64,000 bases of DNA, from assembly GCA_965658965.1 (NCBI GenBank), contig CBFHVV010000004.1, positions 1 through 64,000 on the forward strand, given 5' to 3'. The position numbers and the translations under genes are program-made. Positions within the stretch are counted from its first letter, which is position 1. The number at the start of each line of letters is the position of its first letter. Source of the DNA: Croceimicrobium sp965658965 (GTDB lineage: Bacteria > Bacteroidota > Bacteroidia > Flavobacteriales > Schleiferiaceae). Positions 19,083 through 28,728 of this stretch are shown piece by piece. A model generated the notes under the pieces. That model made no database searches. It had not been told where the DNA came from and saw only the letters and a list, made by a program, of their open reading frames with translations.

Positions 19083-19490
19083 TTAGTCTTCTTCCATTAG
19101 CTCTTGCCAACTTTCGGCAATTTGACTGGTCCAAATTTCTAGAGCTGATCCCAGTGCCTCCATGCTCTCTTTTAAAGATTCGCCACTCTGCTTTAAAAGC
19201 TCCTTTTGCTTTTGACTCAAGCCTGGTTGGTCTTCCGCTAATTCTTGTCGATAAGCTTTAATGCGCGCTAAGCTTCGATCTATCTTTTTGCGTGTTTCCT
19301 TAAGACTTTTGTCTACATCTACTTTTTCCAGAGCTTCTGCTTTCTCGCTCAATAATTCTGAGAACTGTTTAATTTGCTTCTCCAAATACTGCATTTCTGC
19401 ACTTAAAGAATCTATTAGTTTTTCGTTCTCTTCTTGGGCTCGTAAAAAGCTAGTGCTCATTAAAAGCGCTACTACTAAAATGGTTCTCAT
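19083..19490 (-). CDS. small periplasmic coiled-coil protein, unknown function
   Basis: 135 residues with signal peptide MRTILVVALLMSTSFLRAQ, then almost entirely Glu/Lys/Gln/Leu heptad-like helix (~20-120), ending WQELMEED. No catalytic or binding motif is recognised. It begins 2 bases after the stop of the putative anti-sigma gene, and its acidic Trp-containing C-terminus resembles the helical region of the next gene's product. I infer a periplasmic structural or signalling helper in the sigma operon. Confidence 0.65.
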   Translation of the reverse strand: MRTILVVALLMSTSFLRAQEENEKLIDSLSAEMQYLEKQIKQFSELLSEKAEALEKVDVDKSLKETRKKIDRSLARIKAYRQELAEDQPGLSQKQKELLKQSGESLKESMEALGSALEIWTSQIAESWQELMEED

Positions 19491-19492
19491 CT

Positions 19493-20245
19493 TTATTTAG
19501 AATTTGCAAACTGACGATTAATAAAGTCTGGCAGAGGAATACTAATTTTAGATTTCGTTTTTGGCAAATTGGGCTTTTCACCTGCCACTATTCGATCTAA
19601 TTGATTACTGGCATAAGCCCAAAGGCGATCGCCCAACTCAGCACTTTCCGTTTGAGTAGTATCTGGCCCGTAATAGCCCTTAACCTCTGGCAGATATACC
19701 TTAATTTTTACTCTGCTTTTCTCTAATTTTAAGGGTTCTGTTTCCTCCATTCCCAGTATAGCTGCACTAGGAATCTCTGTTTCATTAAGCGCTAAAAAAG
19801 GCTCAGGGCTGTAGGTCTTTAAGACCGGTATTACACGTGATTTTTTGGTGCTTTTCTTAGCTGGTTCCGCCGGCGAGGAAGTGCTTCCTTTTTTAGGCTT
19901 TGGCTGTGGCTCAGTTTGCTTGGGTTCGCCTTTTTGGGGCTCATCTACCTTTATGGTCGCAGTGTTACTCAAGTTTTCTTTAGGCGCTAGCTCGGGGGCA
20001 GATGTGGCTTCACGCTCCATTCGCAGTTTCATTAAGCTTTCTGAGTTATTATTGAAATACATCAAAGCCGATAAGCCGATTAACAAAGCAAAGCTAGCTG
20101 CACGTAAATAAAATATAGGTGCCAACCTTTTATTCGGCCCAGCCTGTTGGGCTGCAATTTTTTCCCACACCTTATCAGAAGCCTGAATTTGGTGATCTTC
20201 CAGCTGCTGCTGGAAAAGGGAATCTATGGGGTTATTCTTTTTCAT
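19493..20245 (-). CDS. single-pass membrane protein, putative anti-sigma factor
   Basis: 250 residues: a cytoplasmic N-terminus of ~45 residues containing DKVWEKIAAQ, one membrane segment (~46-64, FYLRAASFALLIGLSALMYF), then a Pro/Lys/Glu-rich periplasmic tail. The short helical N-terminus before a single TM, placed 2 bases after the ECF sigma gene, is the layout of Bacteroidota anti-sigma factors, though I see no zinc-binding (HxxxCxxC) motif. The role is inferred from position and topology. The C-terminal ~50 residues (...LPDFINRQFANS) could sense an envelope signal or contact the neighbouring coiled-coil proteins. Confidence 0.65.
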   Translation of the reverse strand: MKKNNPIDSLFQQQLEDHQIQASDKVWEKIAAQQAGPNKRLAPIFYLRAASFALLIGLSALMYFNNNSESLMKLRMEREATSAPELAPKENLSNTATIKVDEPQKGEPKQTEPQPKPKKGSTSSPAEPAKKSTKKSRVIPVLKTYSPEPFLALNETEIPSAAILGMEETEPLKLEKSRVKIKVYLPEVKGYYGPDTTQTESAELGDRLWAYASNQLDRIVAGEKPNLPKTKSKISIPLPDFINRQFANSK

Positions 20246-20247
20246 GA

Positions 20248-20811
20248 CTAATTATTTTTATACAACAATTGATGTTGTGCTAACTTTTCTTGAAGCTTTT
20301 TTCGCGCCTTACTTAACTGACTCTTGCTGGTGTTTTCGGAGATTTCCAACATCTCCCCAATTTCTTTGTGATTATAACCTTCAATCGCATAGAGGTTGAA
20401 AACTGTTTTATAACCTACTGGCAACTCATCAATCATCATCATTAAATGCTCTGCATCATAATGGTGTTTTACGCTAGACTCACCAAAGGAGCTGCTGCGT
20501 TCCTCGTCCACCTCCACAAAAAGGTTTTTCTGGTAACGAATAAAGTTCAGCGCTTCTCTAACCATTATTCTTCTCATCCAAGCACCTATCGCACCTTCTC
20601 CTCTAAATTGATCTATATTCTTAAAGAACTTTATAAAGCCATTCGATAGCACTTCTTCAGCATCTTCTATGCCCTTGGTGTAACGACGACAAACGGCTAA
20701 CATCTCTCCGCTGTAACGCTGGTACAGATCTCGCTGTGCTTGAAGGTTGCCCTTTTTGCACTGCTTAATCAAGCGTTGTTCGTTAGTTGGAAGATTAAAA
20801 ACCTTAGTCAT
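20248..20811 (-). CDS. RNA polymerase sigma factor, ECF family
   Basis: 187 residues. Region 2 spans ~28-93 (RYSGEMLAVCRRY ... AEEVLSNGFIKFF ... IGAWMRRIMVREALNFIR) and region 4 ~131-178 (PVGYKTVFNLYAIEGYNHKEIGEML ...), with an acidic linker between. It directs RNA polymerase to a set of promoters, commonly envelope genes, and is held inactive by a partner membrane protein; the next gene probably encodes that partner. The start ATG 20811 is the only good one. It leads the operon sigma - anti-sigma - coiled coil - beta-barrel, with intergenic gaps of 2, 2 and 46 bases. Confidence 0.93.
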   Translation of the reverse strand: MTKVFNLPTNEQRLIKQCKKGNLQAQRDLYQRYSGEMLAVCRRYTKGIEDAEEVLSNGFIKFFKNIDQFRGEGAIGAWMRRIMVREALNFIRYQKNLFVEVDEERSSSFGESSVKHHYDAEHLMMMIDELPVGYKTVFNLYAIEGYNHKEIGEMLEISENTSKSQLSKARKKLQEKLAQHQLLYKNN

Positions 20812-21136
20812 TTGTTTCGTTGTTCATAGCTATGACACTGCAAAAAGGTGAGAGGGTTGCCTGAGGCTCAAAAAAAATTCTATTACTCTTTAGCAGGCCA
20901 CCTAAGCAGGCCCCTTTTGCCTTGAGGCCAAAGCTTAGGCTAAATATAGCCCTTTCCCACAGCTCTTTTAACTACCCAGCTTCTTTTGCTAATTTCATTC
21001 GCTGCAGCAGAAAAGTTCCCTTGCCAAAACCAATACCTAGATGACGAAGGACGAGTCAGTTAAATAGCATTAGCAATAAATCAATACTAATCTCTACTTA
21101 ACATTAAAGTCTATACTATGCGTACCTTCGCAAAGT
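20812..21136. other. divergent intergenic region, with an inverted repeat at 20901-20939
   Basis: 325 bases between the sigma operon (-) and rnr (+). CCTAAGC at 20901 pairs with GCTTAGG at 20933, with an inner GGCC/GGCC pair, so the transcript could fold into a stem in the sigma 5' leader or act as an operator. TACCTTCG (21123-21130), close to the TAnnTTTG consensus, lies just before the rnr start. No gene is seen. Confidence 0.35.
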
Positions 21137-23228
21137 ATGAGAGATCAAAAGAAAAGTAAGAAAAAGCTAAAAAGGTTAGCTAAAATTGAAAAGTCCATCT
21201 TAGGCGTTCTACGTGAGGATCGTTTAAAACAACTTAATTATAAACAGATATCAGCCAAGCTTGGCATTAACGACTTTAACGAGCGGGACCTCGTTTTAAG
21301 GGCAATCGCATCTTTGCGAAAGCAAGACTTTATTGAAGAGCCAGCCCGTGGAAAATACCGCTACAAACATACCGACCACTTTGTAGAAGGAAGGGTAGAC
21401 CTTACCACCAAAGGGTCGGCCTACGTAATTTGCGAAGAGCTAGAACAGGATGTTTATATCACCCCGAATAACACTAATACCGCTCTGCAAGGCGATACCG
21501 TTAAAGTCCTTCTTTTCGCACAGAGGAAAAATAAAAAGCCTGAAGGCGAGATTGTAGAAATTATAGAGCGTTCGCGGGAAGAGTTTGTAGGAACTATTGA
21601 GCTGAGCAAAGACTTCGGCTTTTTAGTACCCGACAGCAAAAAGATGTTGGTGGATATTTACATTCCAAAAGAAAAATTAAACGGCGCTAAACACGGTCAA
21701 AAGGCCATTGCAAAAATCAGCTCTTGGCCCCCAAAAGCCAGCTCTCCTTCTGGAGAAGTGCTTGAAGTATTGGGCAACCCTGGCGATCATGAGGTTGAAA
21801 TTCACAGCATATTAGCAGAGTATGGCTTGCCACGCTTCTTCCCGAAAGAGGTTGAACAAGAGGCCGAAGACATTCGCGAAGAAATAAGCAAAGCGGAAAT
21901 AGCGAAACGCCTAGATTTCCGTGAAACTTTAACCTTTACCATCGACCCTCACGATGCAAAAGATTTTGATGATGCACTCTCTTTTAAAAAATTAGAGAAT
22001 GGAAATTATGAGGTGGGCGTGCACATTGCTGATGTAACCCATTATGTAAAAGAAGGCAGTGCCCTTGAGAGAGAAGCGCAGGAAAGAGCAACTTCGGTTT
22101 ATCTGGTAGATCGCGTGGTGCCCATGCTTCCTGAAAAACTATCGAATAAGGTTTGTTCCCTCCGCCCGCATGAAGAAAAGTTGACCTTTTCCGCCGTTTT
22201 TGAAATCAGCCCGGAAGCCAAGGTTATTAACCGCTGGTTTGGCAGAACCATCATCTATAGCGACCATCGCTTTAGTTATGAAGATGCTCAGGAAGTGATT
22301 GAAACTAAAAAAGGACCTTTAGCAGAAGAGGTTAATATTTTAAACGACCTGGCAGTAATAATGCGTGCCGCAAGAATGCAAGAGGGCGCTTTAGCTTTTG
22401 ATAGAGCTGAAGTAAAGTTCCACCTCAATGAAAAAATGGAGCCCGTGGGAGTCTATTTTAAAGAGTCAAAAGAGGCGAATCACCTGATAGAAGAGTTTAT
22501 GCTTCTGGCCAATAAAAGCGTGGCCGAATATGTTGGCTTAAATGACCAAGCTAAACCCAGCGGCAAGACTTTTATTTACCGGANNNNNNNNNNGCGTAAA
22601 CTACAATAATGCTCGCGCCATCAGCAGCAGCTTAAACAAGCTATTAGGCGAAGTAAAAGGCAAAGCCGAAGAAAACATGATTGCCAAATTAGCAATTCGC
22701 AGTATGGCCAAAGCGGTTTACAGCACTGATAATATCGGTCACTACGGCCTTAGCTTCGATTACTATTCTCACTTCACCTCACCCATTCGTCGTTATCCTG
22801 ATATGATGACACATCGTTTATTGCAAACTTTCTTGGATCGCCAAGCAAACCCCAGCAAAGAGCATTACGAGGATCTCTGCGAACACAGCAGCGACCGAGA
22901 AAAACTAGCAACTGAAGCCGAGCGTGACTCGGTTAAGTACATGCAAGTGAAATTTATGGAAGATAAAGTAGGAGAAACCTTTATCGGCTCTATTTCTGGG
23001 GTTACCGAATGGGGTGTTTTTGTGGAGCTGCGCGACAATCACTGTGAGGGTATGATTCGAATACGTGATTTTAAAGATGACTATTATAATTTCGACGAAG
23101 CAAACTACTGTATTGTTGGTGATCGCTACGGCAAGGTTTTCCAATTAGGAGATGCTATTGCCGTGCAAGTAAAAAATGCGGACTTAGAAAGGAAACAACT
23201 AGACTTTGTTCCCGTAAAAAAAGATTAA
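21137..23228 (+). CDS. rnr: ribonuclease R, interrupted by an assembly gap
   Basis: A 3'-5' exoribonuclease that degrades structured RNA. Domains: N-terminal winged helix (~15-75), two cold-shock domains (~80-220), RNB catalytic domain (~255-595) with the metal-binding Asp cluster IDPHDAKDFDDALS (Asp270-Asp279), and a C-terminal S1 domain (GSISGVTEWGVFVEL). Ten Ns at 22584-22593 split the frame: 482 codons before and 210 residues after are visible in frames that do not match across ten bases. The Ns fall where the family has ~20-25 conserved residues starting 'VHD.P', so real sequence is missing, and the gene is probably intact (~715 residues). A membrane coiled-coil gene follows 25 bases later. 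Confidence 0.93.
22584..22593. other. assembly gap (10 Ns)
   Basis: A run of ten N inside the RNase R gene. The reading frame before the run (codon starts at positions 2 mod 3) and after it (0 mod 3) agree only if the true gap length is a multiple of three, so ten is a placeholder. Confidence 0.98.
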
Positions 23229-23253
23229 TTTTAGGCCTTTAAGAAACAGGGAT

Positions 23254-23652
23254 ATGAATAAAAAGAAACTAGAGACTTTAATTTTAATCGTTGGCATCCT
23301 CGTTGTTGGTGGCGCCTTGGCACTAATCCTTTTAGGAGGAGAAGACCCTAACACTTCGCTTTACACAAATATCACTTTTGCGGTAGGCTTCCTTTTTTAC
23401 ATCATCTACAATATGATGTCTACTGCGGGCTTGCAAAAAGAAATTAAGGAATTGCAAAATCATGTAAATGCCTTAAAAGAAGAAAGCGCTAGGCAAAAGA
23501 AAGAAATTGAAACAAAAACCACTGAGCTCAAAACCGCACAAGGCGAAATACAGCGTCTTAAGCAGGAAGGGCAAAAAATGAGTAACGAAAACAAAGAGCT
23601 AAGCCAAAAACTTGAAAAACTTAAAAGTGAAGGCTTAGATAAGGAGAATTAA
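23254..23652 (+). CDS. small membrane protein with C-terminal coiled coil, unknown function
   Basis: 132 residues. Two hydrophobic segments (~8-28 LILIVGILVVGGALALILL and ~37-56 YTNITFAVGFLFYIIYN) are followed by a Lys/Glu/Gln-rich heptad helix (~60-130). No enzymatic motif is visible. It follows rnr by 25 bases and precedes a good terminator, so it is probably co-transcribed with it. I do not recognise the family; an inner-membrane scaffold or spacer protein is the plainest reading. Confidence 0.7.
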   Translation: MNKKKLETLILIVGILVVGGALALILLGGEDPNTSLYTNITFAVGFLFYIIYNMMSTAGLQKEIKELQNHVNALKEESARQKKEIETKTTELKTAQGEIQRLKQEGQKMSNENKELSQKLEKLKSEGLDKEN

Positions 23653-23670
23653 TTTTCACCTGCATTATAC

Positions 23671-23702
23671 AAATGGCTGCCTTTTCAGGTGGCCATTTTT
23701 CT
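23671..23702 (+). terminator. intrinsic terminator of the rnr operon
   Basis: AAATGGCTGCCT / AGGTGGCCATTT (one G-U pair, loop TTTC) followed by TTCT, 18 bases after the stop of the coiled-coil gene. Confidence 0.82.
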
Positions 23703-23852
23703 GTGAAGAGAATTTTTTTTTAGTCCGCAGCCTCTCGCACTAATTAAGGAGCTTTAAAGTTTACTAGAGGAGTAGAAAACTAACCAATAATATTTCTCCG
23801 ATAACTTACAAAACCGTCGGTATTAAGCTTAGTATCCCATAGTAATAAAGAC

Positions 23853-23889
23853 AAAAAAAGGTCCTTACTTCTGAGCAAGGACCTTTTCT
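23853..23889 (-). terminator. intrinsic terminator of the MBL/M1 operon
   Basis: AAAAGGTCCTT / AAGGACCTTTT with loop ACTTCTGAGC and a T-run on the minus strand, 27 bases past the M1 peptidase stop. Confidence 0.85.
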
Positions 23890-23915
23890 AAAAGCTAAAA
23901 ATCATTTTTATCCCG

Positions 23916-25760
23916 CTACTCTCCTTCTTCTTGGGGATAACTATTGTTAGCGCGGTTAATATCCGCCATAAAACCATTGGGGTCTATTTTAATAGAAGCA
24001 ATGTCTTTAAATTTTACAGGCAAAAATGCTTGGTAGTCTGGATGTGTCCAAGGCCAAGGGTCCAAAACCTGCCACTCATCTTCTATTGGAGCTCCCATTT
24101 GAGATGCCGTAGGAATATAATAACGCTGCTCAAAGCCCTCCTTGGTGGTAACAACAATTCGCAGCGGCATGGGCATTTCTCCAAGCTTTTCTAAATCTAG
24201 CTCTGTGCCCTGCTTTCTGCCCTTAATAGCTTTAACTCCGTAATCGATTGTTTTAGTGGTTCCCACCCAAAAGTGATAAAACCAATCTAGCTGCAAGCCC
24301 GATTCGCGCTCCATTGTGCGCAATAAATCTTTGGGTTTAGGATGCTTAAACTTCCAGGCATTAAAAAAGTCTAACATTGCTTTATTAAAGCTTTCCTCGC
24401 CAACAATGTAGCGCAGTTGCACTAGAAATAATGAGCCCCGTGAATACGAGTTTATACCATAAGTTTGATTAGCCGAAAAATAGTCTGCGGGAGTACTTAA
24501 TGGTTCAAAAGCCTCTGGCTTAGCCGCTAAATAATCGTGATTAGAAAAAGCGCCACTGTGCGGGTTTGCCTTAGGCTCCCGTCTAATCGCATTTAACACT
24601 TCATCTTCTGCAAAGGTGGTAAAACCTTCATCCATCCAAGGGTAGCTATTTTCATTACTCCCTATCATACCATAATACCAGTTATGGGCGCCCTCATGCA
24701 CAGTTACGCCCACTAAGCCCGAAATATTTCCCGTTCCTTTTAGCATAGTACACATTGGGTACTCCATTCCACCATCACCACCTTGAATTGCAGAAAATTG
24801 CGGATAAGCATAGCGACCAAAGCGCTTATTCATCTCTTTAAAAAACTGGGCTGTATAGCGCGGTAAACGATGCCAGTTTTCGGCATTATCTTCTAAATAA
24901 TAGAAGTGTAGCATTAAGTCTTCATCGAATCTTTGCGCTTCATGCAGATAGTCAGGATCCGCTGCCCAGGCAAAGTCGTGCACATTTTCCGCTTTAAATT
25001 TCCAAAGACGTGTTTGGCTATCCTCCTCTTGATATGCATAAGTTATTAGCTCTTTCTCGCGGCTTTCCTCTTGCCAATACTTAGTAAAATTTTGCAATAA
25101 ACCTGTTGCCGCTACTTTATAGTTGCTTGGCAAGGTGATATCTACCTCAAAGCTTCCAAAAGGTGCATAAAACTCACGTGCCACGTAGGGATCAGCATGC
25201 CAGCCGTCGGCATCGTATGCTGCAATTTTTGGGTACCACTGGGTCATAGTATAATCCACGCCCTCTGCATTATCGCGGCCACTCCTGCGTATTTGTTCGG
25301 GTACTTGACCCTTAAAATCCATTTCTAGCTGCGCCGTGTCGCCTGGTAAAATCGGCTCTGGTAAAAGTACTTTTAGCAAAGTTTGGTGGTATTCAAAAAA
25401 GCAAGACTCACCATTTAAACTTAAGCTTAGTACCTTCTGCCTACCTTCTTCATCGCGACCCAGTTTTTCGATGCGACTGCCAACCCTTTTATCGGGGTCA
25501 GCGATATTGCGCGAGCGAGTATCCATCATACTATTAGGCTGAAAAGCATTGAAGTATAAATGATAAAAAAGCACCTTTAAGGTGTCGGGCGAGTTGTTAA
25601 AATAGCGAAGGCTCTGGTGCCCGGTAAAACTGTGATCTTTAGGCATCAGCTCTACCTGCATAGTATATTCAACCTTTTGTTGCCAATAAGCCGGCCCTGG
25701 TTGCGCTTTCGCAGAGATGGCCATTAAAAATAGAGCGGAAATGAAAAATGTTTTCTTCAT
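23916..25760 (-). CDS. M1 family metallopeptidase (aminopeptidase N-like), exported
   Basis: 614 residues with signal peptide 1-20 (...AISAKAQ). The zinc site is complete: His355-Glu356-x-x-His359 in TVHEGAHNWYYG and Glu378 in PWMDEGF, spaced 18 residues after the second His. The substrate-binding GGMEYP motif is at 330-335. Residues ~25-215 form the N-terminal beta-saddle. It probably trims N-terminal residues from peptides in the periplasm. It is short for M1 (no large C-terminal helical domain), as is common in Bacteroidota. It lies 9 bases after an MBL-fold gene and ends at a terminator. Confidence 0.92.
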   Translation of the reverse strand: MKKTFFISALFLMAISAKAQPGPAYWQQKVEYTMQVELMPKDHSFTGHQSLRYFNNSPDTLKVLFYHLYFNAFQPNSMMDTRSRNIADPDKRVGSRIEKLGRDEEGRQKVLSLSLNGESCFFEYHQTLLKVLLPEPILPGDTAQLEMDFKGQVPEQIRRSGRDNAEGVDYTMTQWYPKIAAYDADGWHADPYVAREFYAPFGSFEVDITLPSNYKVAATGLLQNFTKYWQEESREKELITYAYQEEDSQTRLWKFKAENVHDFAWAADPDYLHEAQRFDEDLMLHFYYLEDNAENWHRLPRYTAQFFKEMNKRFGRYAYPQFSAIQGGDGGMEYPMCTMLKGTGNISGLVGVTVHEGAHNWYYGMIGSNENSYPWMDEGFTTFAEDEVLNAIRREPKANPHSGAFSNHDYLAAKPEAFEPLSTPADYFSANQTYGINSYSRGSLFLVQLRYIVGEESFNKAMLDFFNAWKFKHPKPKDLLRTMERESGLQLDWFYHFWVGTTKTIDYGVKAIKGRKQGTELDLEKLGEMPMPLRIVVTTKEGFEQRYYIPTASQMGAPIEDEWQVLDPWPWTHPDYQAFLPVKFKDIASIKIDPNGFMADINRANNSYPQEEGE

Positions 25761-25769
25761 GCTAAAAAA

Positions 25770-26630
25770 TTAGGATAAATCTTTTAAACGTAATACCTCA
25801 TCTAGGCGCGGACCTTTTTCCGTAGCCTTCAAGCTGCACATTTCATGTTGAGAATCGTGCTCAAAAAATATTTTAATATTCTGGTCTACAACTTCATTTA
25901 AAACCCAAGCTTTCTCCTTTAGGGTTAAAAGTGGACGTACATCATAACCCATAACATAAGGTAAGGGAATATGACCTACGCTCGGTAGCAGATCAGCAGC
26001 ATACAGAACTTTTTCTCCTTTATAATCCAGCAAGGGAATCATTTGCGCCTCGGTGTGGCCATTAACAATATATACTTGAAAGGGGAATGGAGTTTCGTAA
26101 AGCCCGTTTTCGTTGGGTAAGTCTACAAACTGTAACTGCCCAGAGGCTTGAAGTGGCATAAAGTTTTCCTTTAAGAAAGAAGCCTTTTCGCGTGGGTTAG
26201 GGTTTTCTGCCCAATCCCAGTGATGCTTATTAGACCAATAGGTGGCATTCTTAAAAGTTGATTCAAAAAGTTCTGCATTATTTGCACGCCTTTGGACCGA
26301 ACCTCCCACATGATCGAAATGCATGTGCGTTAAAAACACATCGGTAATATCATCGCGCTGAAAACCATGTTCGGCAAGAGCTTTATCGAGACTATGCTCA
26401 CCTTCCATAAAATAATAGCCGAAAAACTTTTCACTTTGTTTATCACCCATGCCAGTGTCCACTAAAATTAAACGTTTGCCGTCTTCAATAAGCATTAGGC
26501 GCAGAGCCCAAGTACACATATTGTTTGCATCGGACGGGTTAGTGCGTTGCCAGATAGATTTTGGCACAACCCCAAACATCGCACCTCCGTCTAGCTTAAA
26601 ATTTCCTAGGTGTAGAGAATATATATTCAT
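25770..26630 (-). CDS. MBL-fold metallo-hydrolase
   Basis: 286 residues from the ATG at 26630 (MNIYSLHLGNFKLDGG). A TTG at 26651 would extend it, but it adds a non-conserved leader. HMHFDH at ~102-107 is the zinc-binding HxHxDH; later His/Asp ligands are visible in VNGHTEAQM and YAADLLPS. The family includes lactonases and phosphodiesterases; the DGGAMFGVVPKSIW start is common in lactonase-like members, but I cannot fix the substrate. No signal peptide, so probably cytoplasmic. Likely co-transcribed with the downstream M1 peptidase. Confidence 0.88.
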   Translation of the reverse strand: MNIYSLHLGNFKLDGGAMFGVVPKSIWQRTNPSDANNMCTWALRLMLIEDGKRLILVDTGMGDKQSEKFFGYYFMEGEHSLDKALAEHGFQRDDITDVFLTHMHFDHVGGSVQRRANNAELFESTFKNATYWSNKHHWDWAENPNPREKASFLKENFMPLQASGQLQFVDLPNENGLYETPFPFQVYIVNGHTEAQMIPLLDYKGEKVLYAADLLPSVGHIPLPYVMGYDVRPLLTLKEKAWVLNEVVDQNIKIFFEHDSQHEMCSLKATEKGPRLDEVLRLKDLS

Positions 26631-26686
26631 AGAATTTTCGCTTTCCGCCAAAAATAAGTTTATTTCGAGACCTCATTAAGCTTTCC

Positions 26687-27463
26687 ATGATTAAAAAAAC
26701 CATCCTACTTTTAAGCAGCTTCGCTCTATTTTCTTGTGCACCCAATCCGCCGCAAGGAAAAAGCCCTCAGTCTATTGCTTATCAGTTCGAGTTAATTGAA
26801 GAAGAACTGCAACAAGACTCGCTACTGCAGATGCGCTTTAATATCGAAGGCATAAGCATTGACAGTGCTTACCCATCAAGCGAAAGCTTAGAAAAGAAAA
26901 TACAGCAGCGCCTATTAAGTAACAATAGCAACTCCGAAGGAAACTACCTTAATTATACGGACCTGATTCTTAAAATGAAGGCTGAGTATGAAAACTTAAA
27001 CCAAGAGAAAGAGCTGGCGCAATCTTGGGAAATAAGCCAAGACCTTGAAGTTAAGCTCAACCAAAACGGCCTTTTTGGACTACAGAGTACCCACTTTTCC
27101 TATACAGGCGGTGCGCATGGCAATACCTTTATAGACAATCAAACTTATAGCTTAGATAAAGGCACTCTTTTAGCTCTAGATAGCCTACTGAAACTGGATG
27201 AAAAACCAGCATTTATAGCCTTCTGCGAAAGCAAGTTTAGGGAAGAACGGGAAATTGGGGGCCAAGAAAGTTTAGATGCCCATGGCTTTTGGTTTGAAAA
27301 GGATTCTTTTCGAATTTCCGACAACTACAGTTATTCCAAACAAGGCCTAGAGTTAATTTATAATAGCTATGAAATTGCTCCTTATGCTTACGGAACCATT
27401 AAAATTACGCTGAGCTCTTCCGAAATTGAGCCTTTTATAAAAGCAAAATATTTGCTGCGCTAA
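26687..27463 (+). CDS. lipoprotein with DUF3298/RsiV-like domain
   Basis: 258 residues. The lipobox is SFALFSC with Cys at about 17, so it is lipid-anchored. The C-terminal ~130 residues contain YTGGAHGNTFIDNQTYSLDKGT, diagnostic of the DUF3298 fold seen in RsiV and related envelope proteins; in RsiV this part binds lysozyme. No anti-sigma domain is present here, so only the fold carries over. The gene diverges from the MBL hydrolase. Function unknown. Confidence 0.82.
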   Translation: MIKKTILLLSSFALFSCAPNPPQGKSPQSIAYQFELIEEELQQDSLLQMRFNIEGISIDSAYPSSESLEKKIQQRLLSNNSNSEGNYLNYTDLILKMKAEYENLNQEKELAQSWEISQDLEVKLNQNGLFGLQSTHFSYTGGAHGNTFIDNQTYSLDKGTLLALDSLLKLDEKPAFIAFCESKFREEREIGGQESLDAHGFWFEKDSFRISDNYSYSKQGLELIYNSYEIAPYAYGTIKITLSSSEIEPFIKAKYLLR

Positions 27464-27555
27464 AAAAACTAAGCTTAGGTATAAGCTTGCGCTAGATGCG
27501 AATTATTAAATATCTTGTGTCGCCAAATACTATTCAGTCATTTAATAGCATATTT

Positions 27556-28725
27556 ATGAAATATTTAGTTTTATCCTTAGTCTTTAGCCTTGGCTTATCT
27601 GCCGGCGGAATTGAGTTTAGGGATTTAAGTTTTAGCGATGGTCTTGCCGCCGCCAAAGAAGAAAACAAGCCCGTGTTTATCGACTGTTACACCACTTGGT
27701 GTGGGCCTTGTAAATGGATGAGCGCCAATATTTTCACTGAAGAATCTGTCGCTAATTATTACAACGAAAACTATATCTGCCTAAAGATAGATATGGAAAA
27801 AGGCGAGGGAATTGAAATTGCCAAAAAATATTCGATCCGCGCCTACCCTACCCTCTTATATTTAGATGATGAAGGAGAAAAGTTACTAGTTAGCGTAGGA
27901 GCAAACCGCGAACCCCAGTCTTATATTGACAACGGTGAGAGAGCTAAAAACCCTAATGATAATATCCCGTTCTACCTTGCTAATAAGGATGACAATTTTG
28001 AGGACCCCGAATTTATGGCGGCTTACTTCAACCTAATGTCTGAGGCCAATATGCTAGACACGAAAGATGTAGACCGTTATTTTAGCTCTATTGAGTTTAA
28101 AGAGTGGATGACCGAAACCAATTGGAACATTTTAATTAATGCGCCTTTAGAAATGGGCAATAGCACCTTTCAAACCTTATTAAACAATAGCGAAAGGATT
28201 GCAGAACAAAGAGGAAAAGATGGCCTTAAGTTTATTAGCGATCGTGTCTATCAAATTTTAGGACAAAGGTTTTACCGAGCTCGCAGTACTGAAGATAAAG
28301 AGGCCTATGAGACTTTGAAAACGAATTTCGCAAATAGTGAATACATCGCGAAAGAGGAAATTATCTTCAAGCTTTCTATGCTCGAGCATCAAAAGAACAA
28401 AAGCTGGGATGAGTGGTCAGAGACGGCAATAAATGGCGTAGCTAAATTTTACTGGGATGATGCTAGTGCCCTAAACAATGTGGCATGGACCGCCTACGAA
28501 AACGTAGATAATACTGAGCTCTTAAGTGAGGCACTAAAATGGGCAAAGCGTGCAGCAGAGCTAAGCAATGTGCACTACATTGTAGATACCTATGCCCACT
28601 TACTAGCAGCTAATGGAAAAAAAGAGGCCGCTTTAGCAGAGGAGCAGCGTGCGGTTAAATTGGCGATTTCCGCTGGTGCAGCAACTGATGCTTATGAAGA
28701 ATATATTAAAGAATTAAAAAAGTAA
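27556..28725 (+). CDS. exported thioredoxin-fold protein with C-terminal helical repeats
   Basis: 389 residues. I start at ATG 27556, which opens a signal peptide (MKYLVLSLVFSLGLSAGG); an upstream ATG at 27496 adds a polar leader. Residues ~20-130 are a thioredoxin fold with redox motif WCGPCKWM (CGPC 49-52) and the cis-Pro strand IRAYPTLLYLD. Residues ~150-389 are helical and TPR-like (...LNNVAWTAYENVD..., WAKRAAELS.., VDTYAHLLAANGKKEAAL). It likely acts as a periplasmic thiol-disulfide protein with a protein-binding tail. A frameshifted secreted gene starts 3 bases past the stop. Confidence 0.87.
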   Translation: MKYLVLSLVFSLGLSAGGIEFRDLSFSDGLAAAKEENKPVFIDCYTTWCGPCKWMSANIFTEESVANYYNENYICLKIDMEKGEGIEIAKKYSIRAYPTLLYLDDEGEKLLVSVGANREPQSYIDNGERAKNPNDNIPFYLANKDDNFEDPEFMAAYFNLMSEANMLDTKDVDRYFSSIEFKEWMTETNWNILINAPLEMGNSTFQTLLNNSERIAEQRGKDGLKFISDRVYQILGQRFYRARSTEDKEAYETLKTNFANSEYIAKEEIIFKLSMLEHQKNKSWDEWSETAINGVAKFYWDDASALNNVAWTAYENVDNTELLSEALKWAKRAAELSNVHYIVDTYAHLLAANGKKEAALAEEQRAVKLAISAGAATDAYEEYIKELKK

Positions 28726-28728
28726 AAA

